Assembly (NCBI GenBank): GCA_003220685.1
Contig: QHTE01000044.1
Span: 180,223 to 244,024 of the forward strand
Length of the DNA: 63,802 nucleotides
Source: Candidatus Rokuibacteriota bacterium
GTDB lineage: Bacteria > Methylomirabilota > Methylomirabilia > Rokubacteriales > CSP1-6
Direction: 5' to 3'
A program made the position numbers and the translations under genes. The notes below the pieces were generated by a model. It was not told where the DNA came from and made no database searches. It saw only the letters and a program-made list of their open reading frames with translations. Below are positions 50,891-60,412 of this stretch, one piece after another (within the stretch, counting starts at the first letter, position 1; the number at the start of each line of letters is the position of its first letter).

Positions 50891-50933
50891 GCAGGCCGTC
50901 GCGGGGCTGGGGCCCCGCCGGCCGAGGCGCGCC
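50891..50933 (-). repeat. palindromic GC-rich repeat, long form, copy 2
   Basis: Read on the minus strand, GGCGCGCCTCGGCC, then GGCGGGGCCCC, AGCCCCGC, and GGCCTGCGGCGCGC. It can fold into a long stem with 7-bp core GCGGGGC/GCCCCGC around TGGG. It fills the gap between the binding-protein and permease genes. A hairpin here may lower permease expression relative to the binding protein. Confidence 0.65.
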
Positions 50934-50970
50934 TGTAGAGGGCCTATAGAGGAAAGAAGGGGGGCAGCGC

Positions 50971-51975
50971 GTGCGGCGGTACGCCATCCGGCGCAGCCTC
51001 ACCATCGTCCCCGTGCTGCTCGGCGTCTCCGTCCTCGTCTTCAGCTTCATCCATCTCATTCCGGGCGACCCGGCGCTGACGATGCTCGGCGAGCGGGCGA
51101 CGCCCGAGAAGGTCGCCGAGGTCCGCGCCCGTCTCGGGCTCGACCGCCCGATCTGGCGGCAGTACATCCTCTACATCGGCAACGCGCTCCGGGGCGATCT
51201 GGGCGTGTCGATCGTCCGCGGCGATCCGGTGGCGAGCGACCTCCTGCGGCGCTTTCCCGCGACCGTCGAGCTGGCGGTCGCCGCCATCGTGGTGGCGATC
51301 GCGTTCGGCATCCCGATCGGCGTCGCGTCGGCGGTCTGGCGCAACTCGCCGCTCGACAGCCTCGCGCGCCTGGGCGCGCTCGCCGGGGTGTCGATGCCGA
51401 TCTTCTGGCTCGGCCTCGTGCTGGCGTGGTTCTTCGGCGTGCAGCTGCGCCTCCTGCCCACCGGCTTCCGCCTCGCCAGCGGGACCGCGTTCGTGCCGTG
51501 GACGAACTTCGTCGTCCTCGACGCCGCGCTGCAGCGGGACTGGTCCACCCTCGCCGATGCGCTCCGGCACCTGATCCTTCCGGCGCTCGCGCTCGCGACG
51601 ATCCCGCTGGCCGTGATCGCGCGGATGACGCGCGCCAGCATGCTCGAGGTGCTCTCGCGCGAGTACATTCGCACGGCCGAGGCGAAGGGACTGTCGCGCC
51701 GCGCGGTGATCTTGCGACACGCGCTCCGCAACGCGCTCCTCCCCGTCTTGACGGTCATCGGCCTGCAGGTCGGCCGCCTGCTCGCCGGCGCGATCCTCAC
51801 CGAGACGATCTTCTCCTGGCCCGGCATCGGCCTCTGGGTCTACGAGTCGATCGAGTCGCGCGACTACGCGATCGTTCAGGGCGTGAGCCTCTTCATCGCC
51901 GTCATCGTCGTGGGCGTGAACCTCGTCACCGACGTGCTCTACGCCGCGGTCGACCCGCGCATCAAGTACGAGTGA
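50971..51975 (+). CDS. ABC transporter permease, DppB family
   Basis: The 334-residue protein starts at GTG 50971 with a GGAAAGAAGGGGGG site before it. It has six membrane helices and the N-terminal family motif RRYAIRRSLTIVPVLLGVSVLVFSFIHLIPGDPA, plus the permease coupling loop EYIRTAEAKGLSRRAVILRHALRNALLP, the EAA motif that contacts the ATPase. It forms the inner-membrane channel with the DppC-type protein. The stop overlaps the next start by one base. Confidence 0.93.
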   Translation: MRRYAIRRSLTIVPVLLGVSVLVFSFIHLIPGDPALTMLGERATPEKVAEVRARLGLDRPIWRQYILYIGNALRGDLGVSIVRGDPVASDLLRRFPATVELAVAAIVVAIAFGIPIGVASAVWRNSPLDSLARLGALAGVSMPIFWLGLVLAWFFGVQLRLLPTGFRLASGTAFVPWTNFVVLDAALQRDWSTLADALRHLILPALALATIPLAVIARMTRASMLEVLSREYIRTAEAKGLSRRAVILRHALRNALLPVLTVIGLQVGRLLAGAILTETIFSWPGIGLWVYESIESRDYAIVQGVSLFIAVIVVGVNLVTDVLYAAVDPRIKYE

Positions 51976-52880
51976 TGACCACGCTCGACGTCGCGGTGGA
52001 TCGCCGGGCCGTCGCGATGACGGGGCGAGGCCGCAGCCCGGCCTCGGCGGCGTGGCGGAGACTCGTGGCGAGCCCGGCGGCGCGGGCCGGCCTGATCATG
52101 GTCGCGGCCTTCGTCCTGGTGGCGCTCGTGACTCCCGTCGTCCACCTCTACGACGCCCGCACGGACGCGAACCTCACCTCGCGCCTCAGGCCGCCGACGG
52201 CCGCGCACCCGTTCGGGACCGACAGCCTCGGCCGCGACATCCTCGTCCGCGTTGTCCACGCCACGCGCGTGTCGCTCGGGCTGGCGATCAGCGCCGTCGC
52301 GGTGGCGACCGTGATCGGCTCGGCGCTCGGGTTCCTGGCCGGCTATCTCCGGGGCCGGGTCGACCTGGTGGTGATGTTCTGCATGGACATCGTGCTGGCC
52401 TTTCCGGCAACCCTGCTGGCGATCGCGATCGTGGCGATGATCGGCCCCGGCCTGCGCAATTCGCTGTTCGCGATCAGCCTGGTGTCGATCCCCGCCTACG
52501 CGCGGCTGAGCCGCAGCTCCGTGCTCGAGCTGCGCGAGCAGGAGTTCGTGCTGGCCGCGCGGGGCCTGGGCTGCAGCGGCTGGCGCGTCCTGGCGGGCCA
52601 CATCGTGCCCAACAGCCTGCCGCCCCTGATCGTCCAGACGACGCTGTCGATCGCCTTCGCGATCCTGGAGGCCGCCGCCCTGGGCTTCCTCGGGCTCGGT
52701 GCGCAGCCCCCGACACCCGAGTGGGGCGCGATGCTCGCCGACTCGTACAAGTACTTCACGAGCGGCGCCTGGTGGGTCTTCTGCTTTCCCGGCGCGGCGA
52801 TCATGCTCTCGGTGCTCGGCTTCAACCTGCTCGGCGACGGGCTGCGCGACGCGCTCGATCCACGCCTGGGGCAGGGCTGA
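51975..52880 (+). CDS. ABC transporter permease, DppC family
   Basis: The 301-residue protein starts at ATG 51975, overlapping the previous stop (TGATG). It has the DppC layout: a cytoplasmic N-terminus with PASAAWRRLVASPAARAGLIM, AHPFGTDSLGRDILVRVVHATRVSL, the EAA loop EQEFVLAARGLGCSGWRVLAGHIVPN and C-terminal LGFNLLGDGLRDALDPRLGQG. It partners the DppB-type permease. The downstream DppD/F ATPase genes are not in this cluster. Confidence 0.93.
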   Translation: MTTLDVAVDRRAVAMTGRGRSPASAAWRRLVASPAARAGLIMVAAFVLVALVTPVVHLYDARTDANLTSRLRPPTAAHPFGTDSLGRDILVRVVHATRVSLGLAISAVAVATVIGSALGFLAGYLRGRVDLVVMFCMDIVLAFPATLLAIAIVAMIGPGLRNSLFAISLVSIPAYARLSRSSVLELREQEFVLAARGLGCSGWRVLAGHIVPNSLPPLIVQTTLSIAFAILEAAALGFLGLGAQPPTPEWGAMLADSYKYFTSGAWWVFCFPGAAIMLSVLGFNLLGDGLRDALDPRLGQG

Positions 52881-52944
52881 GTCGGTCGGCGCGCGATCCG
52901 CCGCTCAGTAGCCCGGACGCGATCGCGGTCGTAAGCTGGAATCG

Positions 52945-54491
52945 ATGATGTCGAGACGAAGACCACTCGGCCGCCTGCTGCCCGTGCTGGTCCTGCTCGC
53001 GGGCGTGCTCGCGGCGGGCGCGCCACAGCGGGCGAGCGCCGACGAGGCGCCGTCGCCGAAGCGGGCCGAGCAGCCGAATCCGAGTGCGCCCCCGGCGCGC
53101 TCGCCGGACCAGGTGCTGGCCTCGCTCAACCGGGCGATGACCTGGTATCGCCAGGCACGCATCGTCATGCGCTCCGTGGAGGGCAGCGGCGTGTTCGGCC
53201 ACGCCGACGAGCAAGCCGCGCTGCGGCTGGTCGGCCGCGCGTTCGACGTGGCGCGCGCCGAGGCCGCGCTGCTGCGCCGTGAGAGCGCGGCCGCCTCGGA
53301 CGCGAGCGATCGTCGCGCGGAGGGACAGAAGAAGCTCGAGGAGTCCGTACGCCGGGGCGAAAGGGACGTGGAGCGGCTGCGCGCTCGTCTCGGCGCCGAG
53401 CCGGCCAAGCGAGCGGCCCTCGAGCGCGAAGTCGCGGCCGCGCAGAACAAGCTCGCGCTCGACCGCGCGCGCCTCGATTTCCTCGCTCAGCTGCGCGCGC
53501 TCGAGTCGTCGCGCTCGGGGCCCGACGACGATCTCGAGCACCAGATCGACGCGCTGCAGGAAGCCGTACCCGAGCTGCGCTCGCCCAACGCGGGGCAAGC
53601 GGTCGGCGCTTCGGCGTCGGGGCCGGCCTCGGGCACGTGGGGAATGGTCCAGCGGCTGCTCGCGTTGCAGCGCAGCCGGAGCCGTCTCCAGGAGCTCGAG
53701 GACTCCACCAACGAGCTCGTGCGGCGCGTGGAGGAGGAAGCCAAGGCCGCCCGGGCCAGCTCGCGGCCGATCTTCACGCGGCTCGCGGCGCTGGCGAAGG
53801 ACCCGACGGAGTCCGGAATGTCGCTGCCCGAGAGCCAGCGCGAGTTCCGCAACCTGCTCGAGCGGCGCAAGCTCCTGGTGGCGGTCACGCTGCCCCTGCG
53901 CGACGAGGCGGCGCTGGCCCGCCGGTACGCGAGCGATCTCAAGGGCTGGAACGAGGTGATCGATCGTGAGTCGTGGCAGGCGCTTCAGGGACTGGCCCTC
54001 GACCTGGTCGGGGTCCTCGGTGCTCTCGCGGTCATCTTCGTGGGTGGACTGCTGTGGCGGATCGCGGTCGCCCGGTACATCACCGACCCGGCGCGCCGGC
54101 GCCTGCTGCTGACCGCCCGGAGGGTCGTGATCACGGCCGCCGGCGCGCTCGTGCTCATCTTCCACTTCACCAGCAGATGGCCGCCCTCGTGACCGCGCTC
54201 GGCTTCGCCGCGGCGGGCATCGCCTTCGCGCTCCAGAACGTGATCCTCGCCGTGGCCGGCTACTTCACGATGGTCGCGCCGAACGGCATCCGCGTCGGAG
54301 ACCGGGTGAGTCTTCAGGGCCCATTCGGGTACGTGCACGGCGAGGTGGCCGAGATCGGCTTCGTGCGCGTCAAGCTCCACGAGCTCGCCGGGGAGCCGCT
54401 GCGTCCGACCGGCCGGGTGGTCATCTTCCCCAACTCGGTCGTGTTCACCGGAACCTTCTTCAAGAATCCACCGGAGGCTCCCGCGAGCTGA
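52945..54491 (+). pseudogene. MscS-family mechanosensitive channel gene with a one-base frameshift
   Basis: The first frame (52945 to 54192) gives a signal peptide, a long coiled-coil periplasmic region (EGQKKLEESVRRGERDVERLRARL onward) and two or three helices ending VLIFHFTS. At about 54172-54176 one base appears to be missing: shifting frame restores Q-M-A-A-L-V-T-A-L-G-F-A-A-A-G-I-A-F-A-L-Q and the MscS pore helix and beta domain (NVILAVAGYFTMVAPNGI, RVGDRVSLQGPFGYVHGEVAEIG, VVIFPNSVVFTGTFFKNP) to 54491. MscS channels open under membrane tension to release osmolytes. The C-terminal vestibule is also short. An assembly error or real mutation are both possible. Confidence 0.85.
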
Positions 54492-54499
54492 CGGCGGGC

Positions 54500-55675
54500 T
54501 TACGGATTCGTCGGCTCGGACGACCGTCGCAGGTCGAGCATCGAGGATGCCGGCATGTCGTCGAGGATCTGAAGCCGCGTAATCCGACCCATGTGCGTGA
54601 CGATTCGCGCGATCTGCCTCGACGACTCGACGATGGGGTTGAGCTTGCTTTGCTGCTCGAGCGTGAGATCGCGGCGGAGCAGCTCGAGGCGGCCGACGAT
54701 CACGGCGAGCGGGTTGTTGATCTCGTGGGCGGCCGCGTTGGCGAGCTGGGCGACGGCGCGCAGCGTCTCGGCACGCCGCTCGGCCTCGTCGGCGCGGCGC
54801 TGGGCGGTGATGTCTTCGATCGTGCCCTCCCAGTACTCGTGCGCGCCGTCTCCGAGCGCGCGAGCGTTCATCCGGACCCACACCGTTCCGCCGCCGTAGG
54901 TGCGGAGCTCGACCTGGAAGTCGCGCGTCACCCCGGCGGCGTCGCGCAGGCGGTGCCCCCGCTCGCGGTCTTCGGGGTTCACGTACAACGACGTGGCGTT
55001 GACGGCGAGCAGGGCCTCACGGTCCTTGAATTTCAGCATCTCGACCATCGCCGGATTGACGTCCAGGATCTGGCCGCTCGGCGCCGTCCGAAAAATTCCG
55101 ACCGGGATGTGCTCGACGAGGCTGTGGTAGCGCTCCTCGGCGGCGAGCGCCTCGCCGCGCTGACGCTCGGCCTCGGCGCGGAGCCAGGCCGCGCGCAGCA
55201 GCAGGGCCAGCTGCTGGCCGACCGCCTCCAGCATGGACACCCGCGTCAGGTCGAATCGCTCCGCCCGCTTCCACCAGACCAGATAGAGCGCGCCAGCCAC
55301 GTCGCCGTCGACGTGGAACGGTACGACCACGCCCGAGCGATGCGGGAACCGGTGGAACAGCTCGAAGGCGAATCGCGGGTCGTTCTGGACGTCGTCGCTC
55401 GACGTGACGCTGCTCCCGGCCAGGACGCTCTGGCGGAATCCCGGCTCGTCGATCGGCACGACCGCCGAGGTCAGGATCGGCAGCGCGGGCTTGGGCACCC
55501 GATACGCGGCGACCGGCACGAGGACGCGCCGCTCTCGATCGACTCGGTACGCCCCGCCCGTCTCGGCGCCGACGAAGCGCACGACTTCGCGGACGACGAG
55601 ACGCAGCGCTTGGGTCAGGTCGGTCTCGGTCGTGAGGATGTGGGCAATCGTGATGAGGAGCTCGGCGCCACCCAT
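54500..55675 (-). CDS. GAF-PAS sensor with HisKA domain but no ATPase domain
   Basis: The 391-residue protein contains a GAF domain (about residues 15-165, LRLVVREVVRFVGAETGGAYRVD, SGVVVPFHVDGDVAGALYLVWWKRAERF). It also has a PAS/PAC domain (about 175-300, YHSLVEHIPVGIFRTAPSGQILDVNPAMVEML, EYWEGTIEDITAQ) and a HisKA dimerisation helix with H317 in NAAAHEINNPLAVIVGRLELL. The protein ends about 70 residues later with no HATPase motifs. It could be a phosphotransfer partner or a truncated kinase. It is convergent with the MscS gene eight bases away. Confidence 0.85.
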   Translation of the reverse strand: MGGAELLITIAHILTTETDLTQALRLVVREVVRFVGAETGGAYRVDRERRVLVPVAAYRVPKPALPILTSAVVPIDEPGFRQSVLAGSSVTSSDDVQNDPRFAFELFHRFPHRSGVVVPFHVDGDVAGALYLVWWKRAERFDLTRVSMLEAVGQQLALLLRAAWLRAEAERQRGEALAAEERYHSLVEHIPVGIFRTAPSGQILDVNPAMVEMLKFKDREALLAVNATSLYVNPEDRERGHRLRDAAGVTRDFQVELRTYGGGTVWVRMNARALGDGAHEYWEGTIEDITAQRRADEAERRAETLRAVAQLANAAAHEINNPLAVIVGRLELLRRDLTLEQQSKLNPIVESSRQIARIVTHMGRITRLQILDDMPASSMLDLRRSSEPTNP

Positions 55676-55868
55676 TCACTCTTTACGATACGGCAGCCCC
55701 ATTGCGGGCCCGACCAAGATTCCGCAAGCGATCTGGTCAGCCCCCTGGCCAGAATCGGCCCGCTCGCTGCGCGCCGTCCGCCGGAAACCCCGGTAAGTGC
55801 CGGTCGCACCGCGCGGCCGATGCTCTGGCACACCGCATGCTCCTCTTCCTCTCAGGAAGATTCCGGAG

Positions 55869-56009
55869 ATGGACACGCGCAGAGTTCACGGCGGGCACGT
55901 GAGGAAGCGACTCGCGCGGGTCGCGGTCGAAGCCGCGCTCCTGGCCGCCCTCCTGCTGCCGTGGGCGGCCATTCTCGCCTGGCTGTTTTGGAAGAACGCG
56001 CTGAAGTAA
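55869..56009 (+). CDS. small single-helix membrane protein
   Basis: A 46-residue frame starts at ATG 55869 and encodes a basic N-terminus (MDTRRVHGGHVRKRLARV) followed by one membrane helix (EAALLAALLLPWAAILAWLFWK) and a stop. An in-frame ATG or GTG at 55797 would extend it. AGGAAG lies about 12 bases upstream. It resembles many single-helix small proteins but belongs to no family I can name. Real-gene status is uncertain. Confidence 0.4.
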   Translation: MDTRRVHGGHVRKRLARVAVEAALLAALLLPWAAILAWLFWKNALK

Positions 56010-56308
56010 GGGGCGTATGCTCGGGCCTCGGAGGTGCGGCGTTTGCCGCTCGGCTCGTCTGAGCGTCTTCACCACGGTCTCGCTCGCGCTCTTGCTCTGC
56101 GCGCCCGGACTGCCGGCCTCGTGTTCGCGGCCGTCGGGATCCTGCACATGATCGGCGACGCGGCCCTGCAGAGGCTCCTCGCCGAGCGCGGCTTCAAGAT
56201 CGAGCGCGTGCCGCTCGGCGCACGCTGAGATTCCGCTCCACCCCGGTCACTTTCACGGGACGACGGTCGGGCAAGCGCGTGGCCGGTCTGGGACGAGCAC
56301 GTCCGAGC
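56010..56308. other. 299-base stretch without a supported gene
   Basis: Two short plus-strand frames overlap here. One (ATG 56018) starts like a lipoprotein signal (RLSVFTTVSLALLLCAPGLPASC) and stops at about 56140. The other ends VFAAVGILHMIGDAALQRLL, AERGFKIERVPLGAR at 56228. Together they look like one small protein broken by a frameshift, but no family match supports that, so I do not call a gene. No terminator or repeat is obvious. Confidence 0.35.
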
Positions 56309-56620
56309 CTAGTTCCCGTACTGGGTAGCCAGATACTCCACGATGGTCTTCGCGTCCTGGTCGCTCACGGGCGCGCCGAAGACCTTGATCATCTTGGTCA
56401 CGACGCCGTCCCACTGCTTGGCGTTACCGCGCGGCTGCATGACGATGTAGTCGGTCGAGTGGCAGGACACGCACTGCTGTCGCGTGACCTCGACGCCGGC
56501 GCCGGGCTTGAGCGTGGCGTAGGCGTGATCGGGCGGCATCGGGATCGTCTTGTCGGCCGCGGCGACCGCCGACGCGACGAGCACGAGGAGAAGGAGACCT
56601 GGCCCGAGAGCCCGGCGCAT
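56309..56620 (-). CDS. sorB: mono-heme cytochrome c, likely electron acceptor of sulfite oxidase
   Basis: The 103-residue protein has a signal peptide (LLLLVLVASAVAAA) and a single C-V-S-C-H heme site in VTRQQCVSCHSTDYIVMQPRG, with a possible axial Met in VVTKMIKVFG. It begins nine bases after the stop of the sulfite oxidase-type gene on the same strand. SorA-SorB pairs consist of a periplasmic molybdoenzyme and a small cytochrome c in this order, which is the basis for the name. The DQDAKTIVEYLATQYGN C-terminus is typical of these cytochromes. Confidence 0.87.
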   Translation of the reverse strand: MRRALGPGLLLLVLVASAVAAADKTIPMPPDHAYATLKPGAGVEVTRQQCVSCHSTDYIVMQPRGNAKQWDGVVTKMIKVFGAPVSDQDAKTIVEYLATQYGN

Positions 56621-56629
56621 GGCGGCCTC

Positions 56630-57847
56630 CTACCCGACCTGCAGGTCGATGTGCTCGATCACGTTGCGGAGGTAGCCGGCGGGATTCCAGAGCGGCTCGC
56701 GGCCCTGCGACTCGCCGATCCGGTTGAACGCGCGCACCATGACGCGCGCCGGCCCCGCCTGTGCCGGCGTCCAGGTGGCGGTCCACTCGCGGAACGAGTA
56801 GCGGCCGAGATCGCTGCCGAGGTCCGCGCGCCGCCATGTGGTGCCGCCGTCGGCCGACAGCTGCACCTCCTGGACACCGTAGCCGCCGTCGAAGGCGATG
56901 CCCTTGAGCGTGACGGGCCTTCCGACGGGCACACGCGCGCCGGGGACCGGCGAGGCGATGAACGAGCGCACCGTCATGCGATTGATCGGCACGGTTCGCG
57001 CCGGGGCCGTGCCCGGTTGTACGCAGCCGCAGGCGTTGTCCGGAATGCGGTAGCCGGGCTTCATCCAGAACTTCTCGAACACCTGATCGACCACTTCGAT
57101 CTCGGACAGGTTCTTGACCCAGTACGTCGCATACCAGCCTGGAACCACGAGGCGCGCGGGATACCCGTTCAGCATCGGCAGCGCCGCACCGTTCATTTGA
57201 TACGCGACGAGGATGTCCGGATCTTCCATGATCCGCGCGATGTCGAGGCTTTTGACGAAGTCGGGCACGGACGGAAACGCCGGTTTGTCCAGGCCGTCGA
57301 ACGTCGCCTGCACCGAGCCCTGACGCACCCCGGCCGCGGTGAGGATGTCCTTGAGCCGGGCCCCCACCCACTCGGCGTTGCCCATCGCGCCGTCCCCCCA
57401 CTGCCCGCCCAGCACGCGGGGCGAGAAGCGTCCGCGGCTGTTGCCCGAGCACTGGTTGACCGCGGTCACCGCCGCGCGGGGAAACTTGGTCTTCAGATCG
57501 TCGAGCGAGAGCTCGAGCGGGCGGTCCACGCGTCCGGTGACCCGGAGCCGCCAGGTGGCCAGGTCGACCTCGAGCGGTATCGGGAATACGTGATAGCGCA
57601 CGAAGAACGCTTCGTTCGGCGTGATCGCGCGGTCGAAGTACTTCATCGGTGTCTCGAGCTGCGGCGGCCGAGACGTCAACAGGATTAGATCGGTCTTCTC
57701 CGGATACCGGACCAGAGGCCGTCGCGCGAGGACCAGATCGTCCTGGGCGGGCGCGATCGTCGGGGCCCCGACGAGCCCGCCGGCGGCCAGGAGCGCGCCG
57801 AAGCGAGCGAGGCGTTTCGCGGCGTCACGACGTGAGAGATCGAGCAT
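56630..57847 (-). CDS. sorA: sulfite oxidase-type molybdopterin protein
   Basis: The 405-residue protein starts with LSRRDAAKRLARFGALLAAGG, a twin-arginine-like signal. The Mo-binding domain carries the ligand Cys in AVNQCSGNSRGRFSP and VLGGQWGDGAMGNAEWVGARLKDIL, LVAYQMNGAALPMLNGYPARLVVPGWYATYWVKNL and the C-terminal dimerisation domain (GRPVTLKGIAFDGGYGVQEVQLSADGGTTW). It oxidises sulfite to sulfate in the periplasm and passes electrons to the adjacent cytochrome. Sulfite could come from the SsuD-like monooxygenase at 43.2 kb. A polytopic His-rich membrane protein lies just upstream. Confidence 0.9.
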   Translation of the reverse strand: MLDLSRRDAAKRLARFGALLAAGGLVGAPTIAPAQDDLVLARRPLVRYPEKTDLILLTSRPPQLETPMKYFDRAITPNEAFFVRYHVFPIPLEVDLATWRLRVTGRVDRPLELSLDDLKTKFPRAAVTAVNQCSGNSRGRFSPRVLGGQWGDGAMGNAEWVGARLKDILTAAGVRQGSVQATFDGLDKPAFPSVPDFVKSLDIARIMEDPDILVAYQMNGAALPMLNGYPARLVVPGWYATYWVKNLSEIEVVDQVFEKFWMKPGYRIPDNACGCVQPGTAPARTVPINRMTVRSFIASPVPGARVPVGRPVTLKGIAFDGGYGVQEVQLSADGGTTWRRADLGSDLGRYSFREWTATWTPAQAGPARVMVRAFNRIGESQGREPLWNPAGYLRNVIEHIDLQVG

Positions 57848-57880
57848 GGCCGCTGCCTCCTACCACGCTGAATACCGGGG

Positions 57881-59062
57881 TCAGTGCTCCACGTAGAAGA
57901 GCAGGATCAGCCCCATCGCGCCGATGAGCCCGGGCCAGCCCCAGCGGATCAGCAGCTCGCCGCTGACCGTGCGCCGCGCCGCGAAGATCAGGGCGCCGGC
58001 GGCGATCGACGTCAGCCCCATCGCCGCGTGCTGCAAGTAGATCGCGTCCACGTGAAAGCGCCCGTCGTGGAAGTGGACGAATAGCGAGGCGCCCGCGAGG
58101 ATCGCCAGGGTCGGGACGACCGCGTACCAGTACGAGCTCGCCAGGACCCTGGCGCTGCGCAGCGCTCCGATGACGCCGTAGGTGAGCGGGACGAGGGCCA
58201 GGAACTTGTGCTGCAAGACCAGCGGGTCGGTGAAGATCTCCATGAAGGTGCCCGGCCCCCACGGCCACGACTCCGGGTCGGACGTGGGAATCAGATAGAG
58301 CCCGAAGAGAATGAAGACCACCGAGGAAAGGGCCGACCAGGGAAAGCGCCGCGGACGCCACGCCTCCCACGCGGTCAGCAGCGCCACGAGGATCAGCACG
58401 CCGCCGGCCACGCGATGCGTGACCTGCGAGTACGCGAGCTCGGTCTCGCTGCGCGGGTGGGGATGGCCGGAAGGAGGCGGCGCGCCGCCGTAAGGCGCCA
58501 GCGCGCGGTTCTCTTCCGAGAACGGGCCGTCGGGGCTCGGGATCCAGGCCCAGACATGAACGACGGCGAACGCCGGGTGCCACAGGACGAACGGCTCGTT
58601 GCTCTCCGGGTGCTTCGTGGGACAGTCGGCCGCCCGCGGCGCCGGCGCTTCGCGGTAGTCGCGGTAGTGACAGGAGGCTTCGTGGCGGTGCCACTCGGCG
58701 CCGGGCAGCGGGTTCGGCCGTGGCGGAGCCGCCAGCGCGTATTCGACACCGGCCAGCTGCCAGACGCCGTCGCGCTCGACATAGAGGAGCATCGGCGGCC
58801 GAGCGAGATCGAGCGTGCTGGCGGCCATGCCCGCGGCCGTGAGCATCGGTGCGTTGATGTTCATGAAATGGTAGCCGTGACGCGCCTCCATGCCGCTGAC
58901 CTGCACGAAGCGGTCGGCGCGGGCGCGCGCGATGTCGCGATACCGCTCGGTGGCTCGGCGAACCTCGGTGATGACCTCGTCCGCTGACTTGGGACGGTCG
59001 GCCCAAGCCGGCATTGCCATCGCGACGAGAATGGCGATCGCGACGAGCACGGATGGGCGCAT
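57881..59062 (-). CDS. polytopic membrane protein with His-rich exported domain upstream of sulfite oxidase
   Basis: The protein is 393 residues from ATG 59062 ([21 protein letters not shown], a signal peptide); longer in-frame starts lie in non-protein-like sequence. The exported part of about 190 residues has [14 protein letters not shown] and [18 protein letters not shown], including paired Cys and His. The C-terminal half has about five helices with paired His ([57 protein letters not shown]), reminiscent of a b-type cytochrome or CopD-like protein. It ends 33 bases before sorA on the same strand. A role in electron transfer with SorAB is suggested by position only. Confidence 0.7.
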   Translation of the reverse strand: MRPSVLVAIAILVAMAMPAWADRPKSADEVITEVRRATERYRDIARARADRFVQVSGMEARHGYHFMNINAPMLTAAGMAASTLDLARPPMLLYVERDGVWQLAGVEYALAAPPRPNPLPGAEWHRHEASCHYRDYREAPAPRAADCPTKHPESNEPFVLWHPAFAVVHVWAWIPSPDGPFSEENRALAPYGGAPPPSGHPHPRSETELAYSQVTHRVAGGVLILVALLTAWEAWRPRRFPWSALSSVVFILFGLYLIPTSDPESWPWGPGTFMEIFTDPLVLQHKFLALVPLTYGVIGALRSARVLASSYWYAVVPTLAILAGASLFVHFHDGRFHVDAIYLQHAAMGLTSIAAGALIFAARRTVSGELLIRWGWPGLIGAMGLILLFYVEH

Positions 59063-59158
59063 GGCTACGAAGCATACCCTACCTCGACTGCTGCGCATCT
59101 CCGCCGGTTCCGCGGTATGCTGGCGTCGCAAAACCGGCGGCATGATGAGGGGGCCTGG

Positions 59159-60412
59159 GTGCGGGGAGAAAGCGAAGCAATTCCGGAAGGAAGCGCACGC
59201 CGTGTTCGTCGCCACGGTCGCATGGTCGTCATCGTCGTGGGCCTCGCGGGCCTCCTCGCGGCCGGCGCCTGGATCGCCTACGGGCGGCAGGCCAAGAACG
59301 CGCAGCCGGCCAAGGGCCCCGGAGGCCCCGCTGGCCAGCCGGCGCGCCCCGTTCCGGTGGTCGTCGCGCCGGTCCGCACCGGCGATCTGAGCGTCTATCT
59401 CACGGCGCTCGGCTCCGTCACCCCACTCAACACCGTCACAGTGAAGAGCCGCGTCGACGGCCAGCTGATGACGACGCACTTCACGGAGGGCCAGGTCGTC
59501 CAGGCGGGCGACCTGCTCGCCGAGATCGATCCCCGCCCCTTCCAGGCCCAGCTCGTCCAGGCCGAAGGCCAGCTCGCGCGCGACCAGGCCAACCTCGCAA
59601 ACGCGCGCCTCGATCTCGAGCGGTATCAGCGGCTGGCGCAGCAGGAAATGATCGCGCGACAGCAGCTGGACACGCAGCAAATGGTCGTCAACCAGGCCGA
59701 GGCGTCGATCAAGGTGAACGCGGGGCTGATCGACGCGATCAAGCTGCAGCTCACCTACTGTCGGATCACGTCACCGATCACCGGGCGCGTCGGGCTGCGG
59801 CTGGTCGATCCGGGCAACGTCGTCAAGGCGTCCGACACGGGCGGCCTCGTCGTCATCACCCAGCTCGAGCCGATCGCGCTCCTGTTCAGCGTGCCCGAGG
59901 ACAGCCTGCAGCCGATCCTTCGGCGCTTCCGCTCGGGCGGCAAGGTCCCGGTCGACGCGTTCGATCGCGAGGGCAAGACGAAGATCGCGACCGGCAGCCT
60001 GGTGGCGATCGACAACCAGATCGATCCGGCGACCGGCACCGTGCGGCTCAAGGCCGCGTTCGGGAACACGGACGGCATGCTCTATCCGAACCAGTTCGTG
60101 AACGCGCGGGTGCTGATCGACGTGCTGCACGACGCGACGCTGGCGCCCGCGGAGGCGGTGCAGCGCGGACCGCAGGGCGCGTACGTGTACGTCGTGAAGC
60201 CCGACAAGGTCGTCCAGATGCGCCGCGTGCAGCTGGGGCCGAGCGAAGGCGCGACCGTCGCGGTGCGCTCCGGCGTCGCCGACAGCGAGGCGCTCGTCGT
60301 CGACGGCGCGGAGAAGGTTCAGGACGGCGCGCGCGTCGAGCCGACCGTACGCAAGGCGGCGCCCGCCGGCGCGCCGGCCGCGTCGCCGCGCAGCCCCCGG
60401 CCGGGAGCGTGA
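59159..60412 (+). CDS. RND efflux membrane fusion protein (MdtA/HlyD family)
   Basis: The 417-residue protein starts at GTG 59159 with GAGGGGG before it; ATG 59222 is an alternative. One N-terminal membrane helix ([19 protein letters not shown]) anchors it. The periplasmic part has the lipoyl domain ([40 protein letters not shown]), a coiled-coil hairpin (about residues 105-165), the second lipoyl half ([20 protein letters not shown]) and beta barrel. It bridges the RND pump to an outer-membrane channel, of which none is in the window. The stop overlaps the RND gene start by GTGA. Confidence 0.93.
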   Translation: MRGESEAIPEGSARRVRRHGRMVVIVVGLAGLLAAGAWIAYGRQAKNAQPAKGPGGPAGQPARPVPVVVAPVRTGDLSVYLTALGSVTPLNTVTVKSRVDGQLMTTHFTEGQVVQAGDLLAEIDPRPFQAQLVQAEGQLARDQANLANARLDLERYQRLAQQEMIARQQLDTQQMVVNQAEASIKVNAGLIDAIKLQLTYCRITSPITGRVGLRLVDPGNVVKASDTGGLVVITQLEPIALLFSVPEDSLQPILRRFRSGGKVPVDAFDREGKTKIATGSLVAIDNQIDPATGTVRLKAAFGNTDGMLYPNQFVNARVLIDVLHDATLAPAEAVQRGPQGAYVYVVKPDKVVQMRRVQLGPSEGATVAVRSGVADSEALVVDGAEKVQDGARVEPTVRKAAPAGAPAASPRSPRPGA

